Positions 35,805-46,167 of a DNA stretch of 64,000 nucleotides are shown piece by piece. A program made the position numbers and the translations under genes. The DNA is from Shinisaurus crocodilurus (Eukaryota; Chordata; Lepidosauria; Squamata; Shinisauridae): NCBI GenBank assembly GCA_021292165.1, contig CM037877.1, forward strand, positions 29,214,197-29,278,196, given 5' to 3'. Numbering within the stretch: position 1 is the first letter of the stretch; each line of letters begins with the position of its first letter. Under the pieces are notes generated by a model. The model made no database searches, was not told where the DNA came from, and saw nothing but the letters and a program-made list of their open reading frames with translations.

Positions 35805-36372
35805 CTCTCTTCTTCTCCCCCCCCTTTGGGTTCCCCCAAGCCTGCTGATACCTCCCCTTTTCTGCATGTATGGTGCCATCTTGGTCACATATAAGGCCTG
35901 GCACTTGAGTTTGCTTTTAGCATGTAGAAGTACATGTTGGGGTTAGATCCAGAATTGTTCTTCCACCAGTGGAAGGATAATGTGAGACTCCAGGTTGGAG
36001 GAATCTCCAGAGCAGATCTGGAGGGTGCATGGGGGGTGGGGGTGGTGGCTGCAGGGGGAGCCTTTCGGAACCTTTTGATAAATCTTTGGGATTCATGTTT
36101 GGAACACTTTCCCTTGAGCTGGCACAAGCTCCAGGTATTTGAGGGCCCTTGGGCAAGACTCCCTCAATGGGCCCCCTCCCTCAGTAAATCTACCTTCTCA
36201 CCACCATGGTCACCAGATGCTCTTGCTCCTCATCCTCTTTCTCATCATTGCTGTCACTTGCTTGTTGGACAGGCAGAGAGCCAGTGAGCAAGCAGGCAGC
36301 GGCATCTGCCCCTCCTCCTTCTGGCCACCTCTATTGTCTGGGCCAGAGTGAGAGGCAGGTGAACAAGCAGGT

Positions 36373-36584
36373 TGCCATGGCTGAAGAGGAGGAGCAAGTC
36401 CAGGGGCTCTTGTCAGTGGGCCCCTGCTGGGATGTGGGCCCTCGGCAGGCGCCCAACCACACCTACCCTTGGCGCCAGCCCTGTGGCATGGGCATTCTGC
36501 GGCTCATGCTGGTTGCCACAGCAGTCTTTCTTTCTTCTTATTTTAAAAACATTTTATAGTCAGTGGGTGGGTGGCCAGCTATGC
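36373..36584 (-). repeat. Right copy of the near-identical 210-bp inverted repeat
   Basis: This is the reverse complement of 31919-32128, running from GGTTGCCATGGCTGAAGAGG to GGTGGGTGGCCAGCT. It continues leftward (about 36130-36372) into sequence with no counterpart in the left copy, so the shared part is a segment rather than a whole element. Confidence 0.85.
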
Positions 36585-36675
36585 ACATAGATGCTCATGT
36601 TATTATTTCTCCTTTAAAGATATATTATCCTTTGCTACAGCAAAGTGGTGCTTATCCCCAAGTAAGTGTGTTTAG

Positions 36676-36953
36676 CCTTAGGGCAGCAGAAGCAAACTCC
36701 TGTAGTCATGAGGGTGCTATGATTTAAATTTAAAATGCTCAGAGTATTGTAATATATAAATATATAACACTTACAATATATTATAAATCTAATATTGGCC
36801 CAAAATAATAATAACAACTACTACTACTACTACTACTACTATTATTATTATTAATAATAATAATAATATTATTATATTACAATACTCTGAGCATTTTAAA
36901 TTTAAATCACAGCACCCTCATGACTACAGGAGTTTGCTTCTGCTGCCCTGAGG
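36676..36953. repeat. Foldback repeat with 80-bp arms
   Basis: The left arm 36676-36755 (starting CCTTAGGGCAGCAGAAGC) and right arm 36875-36953 (ending GCTTCTGCTGCCCTGAGG) are complementary with about two mismatches. They enclose about 120 bp of AT-rich sequence containing (CTA)n and (AAT)n tracts. It is directly followed by a Tc1/mariner-type MITE. Confidence 0.85.
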
Positions 36954-36958
36954 CGCTA

Positions 36959-37240
36959 TAGTAAAACCTTGGATTGCAAGCAACTTGGTCTGCAAGTGTT
37001 TTGCAAGACAAGCAAATTTTTAAAATAAATCTTAACTTGATAAACAAGCGACGTCTTGCAATACAAGTACTGTAGTACGGTCAAGAAAAATGAAGACTTT
37101 ACGCTATCATTCTTTATTGCAGCTTAAATTAAAAATATGTGTACAAATTTCTTATGGGGAATTTTGCTTTGATATACAAGTGCTTTGGATTACAAGCACG
37201 TTTCCGGAACGAATTATGCTTGCAATCCAAGGTATTACTG
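36959..37240. mobile_element. Tc1/mariner-type MITE (pogo/Tigger-like), copy 1
   Basis: The left end TAGTAAAACCTTGGATTGC and right end GCAATCCAAGGTATTACTG are inverted repeats flanked by TA dinucleotides (36957-36958 and 37241-37242). The interior has TTTTGCAAGACAAGCAAA, ACAAGCGACGTCTTGCAATA and GTTTCCGGAACGAATTATGC. It is non-coding. The same element occurs at 58317-58567. Confidence 0.85.
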
Positions 37241-38618
37241 TATATATATAGGCAAACAGGTGTTTTTGTGTTGTGGGGGAATTTGCCCTAACATGTCAGG
37301 AATGTAGAAGCAGTTGAAAAGTATTGAATGGTGAGAGGGGAGAAGAGAAATGTTAGTTGCATGCTTCACAACTGAATTAATACACATTGCAGTCTAAAGG
37401 GGCAGCCGTACGACTAATAAGTCCAGGGTCTAAATTACCTAGCTGCACCCCTGTTTACTTAGCGTAATAGTCTTGGGGTTCTGGAGACAGGACTATTCAT
37501 GTTACTCTAAGCCCTGTTGCCACTACATAATATGAGGACAATTTTCACAGTGTGGGGAAAAAGAAAAGAAGCAGGTTCAGCACTCTGGAAAACAAGAGTT
37601 TGCTCATCACACAAAGGATAGCATGCAGCATTGCATAGTTCTGTTTGTTGTTCTACAACATTGTGTAGCATGTAGTAGGGAGGGAACAGAGGAAATAAAG
37701 CTGCCACCCACCAGGATGTCCTCCAAATAACTTGATTGTGGAATATTATCATTGGTAGGGTGTAACGTTAGCCAACAACCTGTGAACTACACCATCCTAG
37801 TTTTTCATGTTAGTCTTAGGGATTTTTTGGGTTCCTTTCTTTCCAAATATTTAAGTGGCCACATAGTCGTAACACGGTGTGAGTCAATTCTTTATAACCC
37901 CCTTTGACAGAGCAAAGATATTGCTCCTGTGGTTATGCTGCATGCCAGCCATAAAGATTACCACTTCACGTTGAGATAAGAAGCCTGTGCTTTCAGGACT
38001 CCACACATTTATTAGTCATATACTTCATCTGTGCGTGTGGCTAGCATGTTTCTGAGTCAACTCATTGGTTTTATTACATTTCCTTGTCCTATTGCCTCAA
38101 GAAATCAGCCTTGAGCGTAATAAATGTTGAGGTGGCACCACAAGCCTCAGTTAAACAGCCAGCCAATAAACAGTGGAGAAAGGGCAAGAGCTGAGAATGG
38201 TTTGTTTTACATGACAGGTAAGCCTCCGACCCAGGTCACAAAACCAAACCCCAACAGAAATCAAGCTGCTCATCTGTGCGTCAGGAATAAAGCTTGAGAA
38301 ATCCTCTCTTTGCCTTCCTTAAAACCAAATGTTGGTTCTTTCCCAATCACAATTCAAGCAGGCTGACTACTTCTCTGAAAGAGGAAAAAAGCATACTCTT
38401 GCAGGATTCCTTTGCCATTTCTGAGAAAGAGCTGGAACTTTCAGATAAGCATGTGTCAGATACGAAGTTGTGGTTCTCGCTGCTTACTTGAGGCAAAGCA
38501 TGTGTAGAAATTTTTTGCAGGCCCATGTGACTCATAAATCAGTTGCCCGTGCTCAACCTTTGAATTGGCCCTGATCAGTTAATGATTTCAACTAAACATC
38601 ACACAATGGCCTTGCTTT

Positions 38619-38790
38619 ACCTGGTTTGCATGACACAACAACCCATCGTGGGTAACTAGTTGTGTCATCCAAACCCAGACCACTTCCCACAGGGTGGCTT
38701 ATTTTTGGGAACAAGCCACCCTGACAACTGATGGCTTGTTCTAAGGGTTGTTTGTACCATGATGGGTTGTCATGTCACCCAAACCCGGGA
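38619..38790. mobile_element. Non-autonomous DNA element (CTGGTTTGCATGACACAAC ends)
   Basis: The left end CTGGTTTGCATGACACAAC is mirrored by TGTCATGTCACCCAAACCC at the right. Internal AACCCATCGTGGGTAACTAG and GGTGGCTTATTTTTGGG words are palindromic. It belongs with the elements at 18529, 40750 and 56186. Confidence 0.6.
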
Positions 38791-38985
38791 GAGCAATTTC
38801 ATCATGGGTTGCAAGATTCAGCTAGCAAACTGCTAAGCAAGACTGGCAAAAAAACAACAACACCCTGCTGCTCTTCACAATTTTGCCCGTGCCACCACCA
38901 ATGACTGCTCCTCCACCAATGCCCAAGCGGCACTTTGGAGTGAATGTCACTGGTTTGCCACCTTAAAAATAAAATTTAAAAAGTC

Positions 38986-39755
38986 CCAGAAAATTGTGCA
39001 ATTGTGGTTGTAATTTTTTTTAAATTATTTTTTTGGTAAGTCTTTTGCAAGTGTGCAAGTGCACTCATATGGCTGTCTGATATGTGTAGTCTTTCCTGGT
39101 CAATTTCCCTGTCTGTTTCAGCTTTCAAAGGGAGCAGCAAAGTGGAGTAGGTAACAGACAAGGAAACTGACAAGGTGAGACTGCATATAAGCTAATTTGT
39201 GCACATTTGCCATGGGCCAATTGGCAAGTTGTCAGTTGAAAAGCCTGGTAAAGGGGAGGAAAGTAGCAAAAGAAGATGCATCAAAAGTGGGGGGGGATAT
39301 CTCTCCCTTAGCAATGTAACCCTCCCGATTTTAAGTGTTGAACTGAAAGTTCCCATTGCCCTCCACCTTTTCAACACTTCCCTGAGTCTCCAGCTACTCC
39401 AGAAAGGGGAGATATTATCTCCCCCCTGACATTTTTCATGGCTCCTTTTTGGAGCAGTTACTACTGTGGTTACTGTGGTTTCCTGACAGTTTTCAAAAAA
39501 ATGCAGAAGTGTATGCAAAAATAATGGCTGATGTAAATGGAAGTGAAATGTACACAAATTTAATGGCTGGGAAATAAATGGAGGTGAAATTTGTGCATCT
39601 GCATTAACTACTCTGTTGCTGCAGGTGCGCAAATTTCCACTTTGCTGCTCCCTTTGACAGCTGAAACAGACAAGGAAATTGACCAGGCAGGACTACACAT
39701 ATCAGACAGCCATAAGAGCGCACTTGTTGACTTGTGTACTTGCAAAAGACTGGTG

Positions 39756-39801
<46 letters not shown>

Positions 39802-39862
39802 CCACCACCACCACACACACACACACAAATTATGAACACAGTTGCACAATTTTCAGGGGCTG
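38986..39862. mobile_element. Foldback DNA element with arms of about 160-200 bp
   Basis: The left arm runs from AGAAAATTGTGCAATTGTGG through AGTCTTTTGCAAGTGTGC and GGCTGTCTGATATGTGTAG to GGGAGCAGCAAAGTGGAG. It is the approximate reverse complement of the right arm at about 39640-39862, which carries an extra (ATC)n tract. The 39145-39640 interior has no recognised coding sequence. The open frames over it match nothing I know. Confidence 0.65.
39755..39827. repeat. (ATC)n to (ACC)n to (CA)n compound microsatellite
   Basis: About 15 ATC units pass into ACC and then CA units. The tract lies inside the right arm of the foldback element, so it arose after or during insertion. Confidence 0.95.
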
Positions 39863-40336
39863 AAAAAATAAAAACTGACCCCAATGGTGCTTTTTTGAGG
39901 CTCTCCGGGGCAGAAGAAAAGGAACAGTGGTGGTGCATCCCTGCAAGCCCTGGATCTACTACACCACTGGTCCTCTGGCTTCTGTACTCTGACAGCGCCC
40001 CTCCAAGGCTTCAGGACCACAAGACCACCTGTCCACTATTGAGCCCAGCATAGCCATATCCCCCTCTTGTCAATGTCCTTATCCATTTCATCCTCCAGTT
40101 CAACCCTTCCCTTGCTAGTGAACATCTCTTCTTTTTTTTTTAAGGCTACTTCATGTTCTACTGAAGTAATAACACCTGCCCCTAAAGCTCTTTCTCTCCT
40201 GCAGCCGCCAGCCGCTTTCGACTCCCTCCACCCCCCCACACCTTCATGCTTGTCACTTCCCTCCACTGATCTCTGTTGCTGGCTATCAGATGTACATGAG
40301 GGTTACAGAGCAGTGAGCAGGATCGCTAAACATACA

Positions 40337-40490
40337 CAAATGTCATGGCAAAGCAGCAAAACTAAGGGGGAAATTGCGCAAATTTCAAGGCAGAGCAGTA
40401 AACCTAAGGGGAAAATTGCACAAATGTTGTAGCAGAACAGTAAAACAGAGGGGGGAGGGATTATGTAAATTTCCTAGCAGTGGACATCTA
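40337..40490. repeat. Minisatellite, about 42-bp unit
   Basis: The unit starts CAAATGTCATGGCAAAGCAG and ends GGGGGAAATTGCG. It recurs from 40379 (CAAATTTCAAGGCAGAGCAG) and 40421 (CAAATGTTGTAGCAGAACAG), with a partial fourth unit near 40468. Units differ at several positions, so the array is old. Confidence 0.75.
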
Positions 40491-40749
40491 TGCAGTTGCA
40501 CAGGACAGAAAATAACAGTAATGATAAAAAATTGTGAACATGTTCAGGACACTCTCCAGTGTCCTCTCTTCAAGATTTTGATATGGGGGGGGGGGAGACC
40601 AAAAATCCCATCCTAAGGCAGAGGGTGCTGAAAAGGGATGAGGGAGAGTGGCGACGGCACTAACAGGATCGCGAGGAGTGACAGAGGTTTTCGCCACTCT
40701 TGCCAGCTGGCTCTGTAGCCATTGCCAACAACACACAGTAAAATCGGCC

Positions 40750-41401
40750 TGCCAGGTTCAGACGCCACAAAAAGCCACCCTGAGAACAAGCCACCCTAAA
40801 CAACCCTACTACAAGCCATGGTTTCTCAGGGTGGCTTGTTTGTGATGGAAAAACAGCTTCTGGTTGGTAAACCACCCAGCAGTCACCCGTAGACAAACTG
40901 GAGAGGGTTCAGAGGCGGGCAACAAGGATGATAAAGGGACTGGAAACAAGGCCCTATGAGGAGAGACTGAAAGAACTGGGCATGTTTAGCCTTCAGAAGA
41001 GGAGACTAAGAGGGGAGATATGATCGCACTCTTCCAGTACTTGAAGGGTTGTCACACAGAGGAGGGCCAGGATCTCTTCTCGATCATCCCAGTTTGCAGG
41101 ACACGGAATAATGGGCTCAAGTTACAGGAACCTAGATTCCACCTAAACATCAGGAAAAATTTCCTGACTGTCAGAGCAATAAGACAATGGAATCAACTAC
41201 CTAGGGAGGTGGTGGGCTCTCTCAATCTGGAGGCATTCAAGGTGCAGCTGGACAGCCATCTGTCAGGGATGCTTTGACCTGGATTCCTGCATTGAGCAGG
41301 GGGTTGGACTCGATGGCCTTGTAGGCCCCTTCCAACTCTACTTTTCTATGATTCTATGATTAACAACCCACTGTGGCTTAGCGTGACATGTGAACCAGGT
41401 C
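40750..41401. mobile_element. Non-autonomous DNA element split by a CR1 insertion
   Basis: The left part 40750-40888 begins CCAGGTTCAGACGCCAC and contains AACAAGCCACCCTAAACAAC. The right part 41362-41401 ends CTTAGCGTGACATGTGAACCAGG, the inverse of the start. The intervening 40889-41361 is CR1. The DNA element was therefore present before the CR1 inserted. Confidence 0.65.
40889..41361 (+). mobile_element. CR1 LINE, 5'-truncated, subfamily A
   Basis: It begins GTAGACAAACTGGAGAGGG and includes AACAAGGATGATAAAGGGAC, ATGAGGAGAGACTGAAAG and ATCAGGAAAAATTTCCTGAC. It ends with GCAGGGGGTTGGACTCGATG and TTCTATGATTCTATGAT. One frame encodes CR1-like NIRKNFLTVRAIRQWNQLPREV. It closely matches 17296-17765. 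Confidence 0.9.
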
Positions 41402-41929
41402 TCTGTTTTGGGGGAGCAATGACTCGGTGCTGACAGACAGAGGGCATTGCTATTCAGAATACATCTTAAATAGCTACACAAGGAAATAAAGTAAGGTCAA
41501 TGAAAGGTGATTTAAATGGACTTCTATTTTGACAGCAGTTAAATATACTGCTCTGTTTGATCAATTGTTAAATAAAGGATCACACCCTCTTTCCACTTTG
41601 AGACCCTCTTTCTCATTTCCCCCCTTCCATACAGCATAGAATTAAAACTTGGTATATTATATCCTTTTTCCTTATATACTGGGGTACTTGAATTCGTGGA
41701 AATGTTCCGTGCTGCCCAAGTAAGAAATAACCTAGACAATTCATTTCCTGTATAATAGTTGTTTTTGCCCCTGCATAAGGTAAATACAATTGTTATAGAA
41801 TCTATGTTTAAAAGCTTTTTGTGCATGTGCTAGAGTTCAACTACAATACCTTCATAAATTATATGTAAGATCAGGAAGCAGCACATTTTATATAGGCTAG
41901 GTCAGTAAAATCAATGGAAGCCCTCTCCC

Positions 41930-42605
41930 AGTATGAACCTACCCAAACACTAGAGTCATCATCTGAGGCCCTCCTCCAAGTGGCTCCTCTGAGGGAGGTT
42001 TGGAGGATGACAACAAGGGAGAGGGCCTTCTCGGTGGTGGCCCCCCAACTGTAGAATGGTCTCCCCAGCGAGGCCCACCTGGTGCCAACATTGTTATCTT
42101 TTCAGCACCAGGTTAAGAATTTCCTATATTCCCAAATTAGGGATGTCAGACAAATCCACAATGTATTCAAATGAATTCGGATTTCTTTGAATCCGACCTG
42201 AGGCTAGCGCAATGGACCAGCTTTTTCCAAGTTGCACAGATTCCATGGATTCACGGAATAGTTTTTTTATGTTGGGGGGGGGGATTTGTCCCTTAAAAAT
42301 CCGATTCCATCAATGAGCGGACGCTGGAATGAAAGATGGCTGCCAATCTGCAAAACGAAACAGAACGGACTTAACAAAATCCGTACATCTATAACTCCCA
42401 GATATTTGACAGCATATGATGAGGCTTTTTATGGGTCCTGGGTTGTTGATTGTTTAACATTGTTTTTACATTTCGTATGTTAATGGTTTTCTATTATGTT
42501 ATCATATTGCATTTTAGGGTTTTAATCTTTGTAAGCCACCCAGAGAGCTTTGGCTAATGGGCAGTATAGAAATATAATAAAAGAAATGAAATGAATGAAA
42601 GTTGT
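41930..42605 (+). mobile_element. L2-clade LINE 3' end, subfamily C, interrupted
   Basis: The sequence GAGAGGGCCTTCTCGGTGG with GTGCCAACATTGTTATC resumes after 42393 as TTTGTAAGCCACCCAGAGAG, ending TGGGCAGTATAGAAATATAA. The same order, uninterrupted, occurs at 54880-55395. Coding traces are strongly decayed. Confidence 0.7.
42137..42393. mobile_element. Short DNA element inserted in the L2 fragment
   Basis: The insertion relative to 54880-55395 begins TAGGGATGTCAGACAAATCC and ends AAAATCCGTACATCTATA, which are loosely inverted. The interior is rich in ATTCGGATTT/AAATCCG words. A Tc1/mariner-like origin is possible but not shown. Confidence 0.45.
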
Positions 42606-43115
42606 CATTCGGATGACCTCCACCTTTCTTACAAGACCCACCACCCCATAAATTTATACCAAATACATATAAGTAAAAAGCTGAAGATAACTGTGTTCAT
42701 GTGGGCTTTCGTCCTAGAAAGCCATAGCATAGGTGGAAGAGAAATGTACACACCCACATAAGCATTTGGAGCTGCAGCTGCTTACCCAGCTGAACAGATA
42801 AGCTGGTTTTAAATAGGAAAGCAGCTTATGTGTTCGCCAGGTGATGTGCTACCTTCAAAATATAACTGGATATGCACAGACTTCTTCCCCCACCCATGCT
42901 ACGACTTTCCTAGGAGTGCAGCCATGGTTGTTTTGAAAAGCCTACTTTAAATATGGACAAAACAGTAACAAGAATGATAATTGCACAAGGGGAACGCCTA
43001 GGCTAAAATTACCTATTAGTTAAAACAATCAGGGTGCTATCTTGCCCTTGATTATGCCTGGAAATATTGTCATCAGTGGGAATTAGGCATGAGTAACTAT
43101 TTTATGTTAAAAATG

Positions 43116-43285
43116 TATTTTATTTATTTATTTATTTTATTATATTTATACCCCACCTTTTTTCCTGCAAGGAACCCAAGGTGGCTTACATAATCTTCCT
43201 CCTCCTCTCCATTTTATCCTCACAACAACCCTGTGAGGTAGGTTAGGCTGAGAGTCAGTGACTGGCCCAGAGTCATATCCAACTT
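43116..43285 (-). mobile_element. tRNA-derived SINE (second type), 5'-truncated
   Basis: On the plus strand it starts with TATTTATTTATTTATTTTAT, then ATACCCCACCTTTTTTCCTG, GGAACCCAAGGTGGCTTACA and TCCTCACAACAACCCTGTG. That is the tail-to-body part of the SINE seen full length at 46168-46420. The tRNA-like head is missing. Confidence 0.75.
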
Positions 43286-43386
43286 TGTCTATAAATTCAA
43301 GGCCGCTTACAAATATAAAGCCCTCTTCCCACAGAAATACCGTAAATGCTAAAACTAAGCTGTCCACAGATATGGGCAGATTAGCA

Positions 43387-44085
43387 TTCAAACATAAGAG
43401 CATAAGAAGAGCCCTGCTGGATCAGACCAAAGGCCTATCTAGTCCAGCATCCAGTTTCCCACAGTGGTCAACCTGATACCTCTGGAAAGCCCATGAGCAG
43501 GATATGAGGTCAATAGTCCTCCTTTGCTCATGTTCCCCAGAAATTGGTATTCAGAAGCATGGTTCCTATGATCCTCAAGATAGAATACAACCATCATGAC
43601 TTAGAATCATAGAAAAGTAGAGTTGGAAAGGGCCTACAAGGCCATCGAGTCCAACCCCCCGCTCAATGCAGGAATCCAGGTCAAAGCATCCCCGACAGAT
43701 GGCTGTCCAGCTGCACCTTGAATGCCTCCAGAGTGGGAGAGCCCACCACCTCCCTAGGTAGTTGGTTCCATTGTCTTATTGCTCTAACAGTCAGGAATTT
43801 TTTCCTGATGTTTAGGCAGAATCTGGGTTCCTTGTTTAATTCTCTTTTAATGCTATCTAAGTTGGTGGCCCTCACCACATCTTATGGTCGTAAATTCCAC
43901 AGTTTTACTATGCACTGTGTGAAGTACTTCTTTTTGTCTGTCTTGAATTTCCCACCATTCAGCTTCATTGGATGGCCTTTGGTTCTAGTATTATGTGAGA
44001 TAATACTATCCCCTTTTCCATGCCATGCATAATTTTATTCACTTCTGTACCCTTACTCGTCCTTTTTTCTAGGCCCCAAACACTG
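43387..44085 (-). mobile_element. CR1 LINE subfamily B, split by a subfamily A insertion
   Basis: The outer parts 43387-43602 and 43832-44085 are one reverse-oriented CR1-B. The left part holds its 3' end (CATAAGAGCATAAGAAGAGC, CTGGATCAGACCAAAGGCC). The right part holds upstream coding sequence (TGTGTGAAGTACTTCTTTTT, AATTTCCCACCATTCAGC). 43603-43831 between them is CR1-A. About 28 bp of the B sequence expected at the junction is missing. Confidence 0.8.
43603..43831 (-). mobile_element. CR1 LINE subfamily A, nested inside CR1-B
   Basis: The plus strand reads GAATCATAGAAAAGTAGAG, GTCCAACCCCCCGCTCAATG, and ends at AGAATCTGGGTTCC. That is the reverse complement of the last 230 bp of CR1-A. It matches the plus-strand copies at 17296 and 40889. 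Confidence 0.9.
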
Positions 44086-44257
44086 TAACCTTAACAGAAA
44101 GAGTTAACAGTATGAATAAAACCTGAGACCTTGGAGAGATGTCAAAGGATGAGGCATAAAAGAGCACTACTCTTTTATGCTACTCTGCACTACTAGCCAG
44201 ATGTTTGGGGCTGAGATCCTTTGAGGAGGCTTTGTGGGATGCACAAGAATAATGCAT

Positions 44258-44436
44258 TACTCTTCAATCCTATAGATGTCTACTCAGAAGTAAGTCCCAT
44301 TTTTTTCCCAGTAGGCCTTCTTCCCAGGTAATGCAGCCTTAGGCCTTAGGCTGCATTACCCATTTACCTGGGAGTAAGTCCCATTGAACTCAATGAAGCT
44401 TGTTTCTGAGTAGACATGCATAGGATTGCACCATAA
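44258..44436. mobile_element. Two head-to-head MITE copies forming a foldback
   Basis: The left unit CAATCCTATAGATGTCTACTC with AGAAGTAAGTCCCAT and GTAATGCAGCCTTAGG is followed by its inverse, CCTTAGGCTGCATTACCC. The second unit continues to GAGTAGACATGCATAGGATTG. The junction CCTTAGGCCTTAGG is itself palindromic. Confidence 0.7.
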
Positions 44437-44989
44437 ATCTTCTTTATGAAAGTAATTCCCAAATGATTTGCAGGACTGGCCTGTGTGAGGTCACAGGTAA
44501 AACTGAAAAACTGCCAGCAAGTGTCTATTTATTTATCATTATAAATATTATTAGGAGCCTGGATGAATACTTGAATTGTGCTTGTCAGGGTAAGCGTGAC
44601 AAATGGGTCTGACAAAAAAGACAAAAATATATTTGGATTTACTCCCAGGTAAGTGGTTATAGGACTGCAGCGTGAAATTGTGTCTATTTTTTTATATAAC
44701 CGATATTTTGCAACTGGCAAAATCCAGTGATACGTGAGCTGACTTCTACTCGCGCAATGGGAGTTTCTCTTTGCCTCCTCTCCCCTGCAGCCCCCCACAG
44801 CCTGCCCCCCAAATCTGCTCCAAGGGACTCCCAACCCTCCAGACTGGAGCAGATCAGGGGGGTGCGAGGGAAGGGGAAGACTGATCTGCCAGCCGTGTCT
44901 GTTCCACTGGCGGAAGGACGCCATTGGATACAACCCAATATTTATGCACGTTCCAAACAAAAAACCCATTAGTTGATATCAGCACATTC

Positions 44990-45320
44990 TTCTTATCACA
45001 AAGCAGTGAAAATGAATATTTAGTAATGCAGTTTCAGACTCTTAAGATGGGAACCTGATTATTTTAACAAGAACATTTACTTACGGAAATAATTAAAACT
45101 GCACCGTTAATGCAGATAAAATGGTTGCATTTTTTTTCACGATGAAATGCTGGAAATCAGCGAACGATTATAAAGTGAACTGTTAACCTCTTTGACACAA
45201 AGTAATGGAATTAATTTGATGCAACCGTTATCTTAATGGATTTTGTGCACAATACACTAGGCACCGTTCTGTGACCCATCATTAAATTTAAGCCGGGTTT
45301 GTGCTTGAGCAGCGACGGGT
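44990..45320. other. Unique AT-rich block, candidate conserved non-coding element
   Basis: These 330 bp contain no recognised repeat and have homeodomain-like words such as AATGGAATTAATTTGATGC, AATTAAAACTGCACCG and CATTAAATTTAAGC. They contrast with repeat-dense flanks. No open frame of note is present. A cis-regulatory role is inference only. Confidence 0.35.
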
Positions 45321-46009
45321 AGCTCCTGCTCTTCGTGTCCTGTACAGAGAACATGGGGGTCTGTTCCAAACTCCCGTTTGGTTATTTGATTTATAAGTTT
45401 GAACTGTTGGGAAATGTTTTTACTCTGTTCCAATTCTACAGCCAGTCAGTTTACAGAAGGCCCTGCAGCAGAAAGGATATTAAATAAAGAGTGAGATGCC
45501 AATGGTCATTGGCATAAGAAATGGCAATAAAACCGGGGTTCAGCTAGTAGCACTTTGGGGCATTGTCCTTGCATCTGCATGCATCTATAAGACCAATGTC
45601 ATGCACCAGAGACCTCAATTGCAACAACAGCCATGATCTCTGGTCCTCCAGACTATACACTAGAGATTGCAACAGTTGCCAAGGCCATTATCCATGACTT
45701 ACAGACTTGCATTTTAGATCACACACAAATACAGAAGGAGGCGGGGGAGGGGATAAATTTTGCATTTGCAAAAACTTGCTTGCCTCCATGTAAAGGCCAC
45801 AATGCAGGAGACACCAAGCATAGCAGATGGCTGCATGTATTTGACAATCCTCAAAGAGCAATTGGGGCTTTTGGAAAACTGACAGCTGTCTCAACCCTGA
45901 TTGCTGTTGCACTACAGGCCATCTTTGATCTGCAGAGGCAGCCACTGCATAGAATTATTTCAAATGACCTTCATGTGGTATCTTTAATGTGTGCATTTGC
46001 ACTTAGAGT

Positions 46010-46085
46010 GCAATTGTATACAGGCTTACTCAGAAGTAAGTCCCATTGATTTCAGTGAGATTTACTCATTGTGCATAGAACCACA
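46010..46085. mobile_element. Short MITE fragment (CTTACTCAGAAGTAAGTCCC type)
   Basis: AGAGTGCAATTGTATACAGG and CTTACTCAGAAGTAAGTCCC are followed by GATTTCAGTGAGATTTACTC and GTGCATAGAACCACAGGC. It is the same family as 2081 and 44258. It supplies the 3' end of a 138-codon open frame (45633-46049), which argues against that frame being a gene. Confidence 0.55.
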
Positions 46086-46167
46086 GGCTTAGTTGCACAA
46101 AACGTTTGAGGCATTTAAGTTCCTGTTCTGAAGACCTAAGCAAGGCATACCCAAAGCATGCCACCAA

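Noticed and set aside
39145..39640. A transposase gene inside the foldback element
   Set aside because: No transposase motif and only short frames; it is treated as non-autonomous.
40337..40490. A CRISPR-like array
   Set aside because: Direct tandem units without unique spacers in a vertebrate intron; it is a minisatellite.
45633..46049. A 138-codon plus-strand open frame
   Set aside because: Its last part is a MITE and no recognised motif, splice context or CpG promoter supports it.
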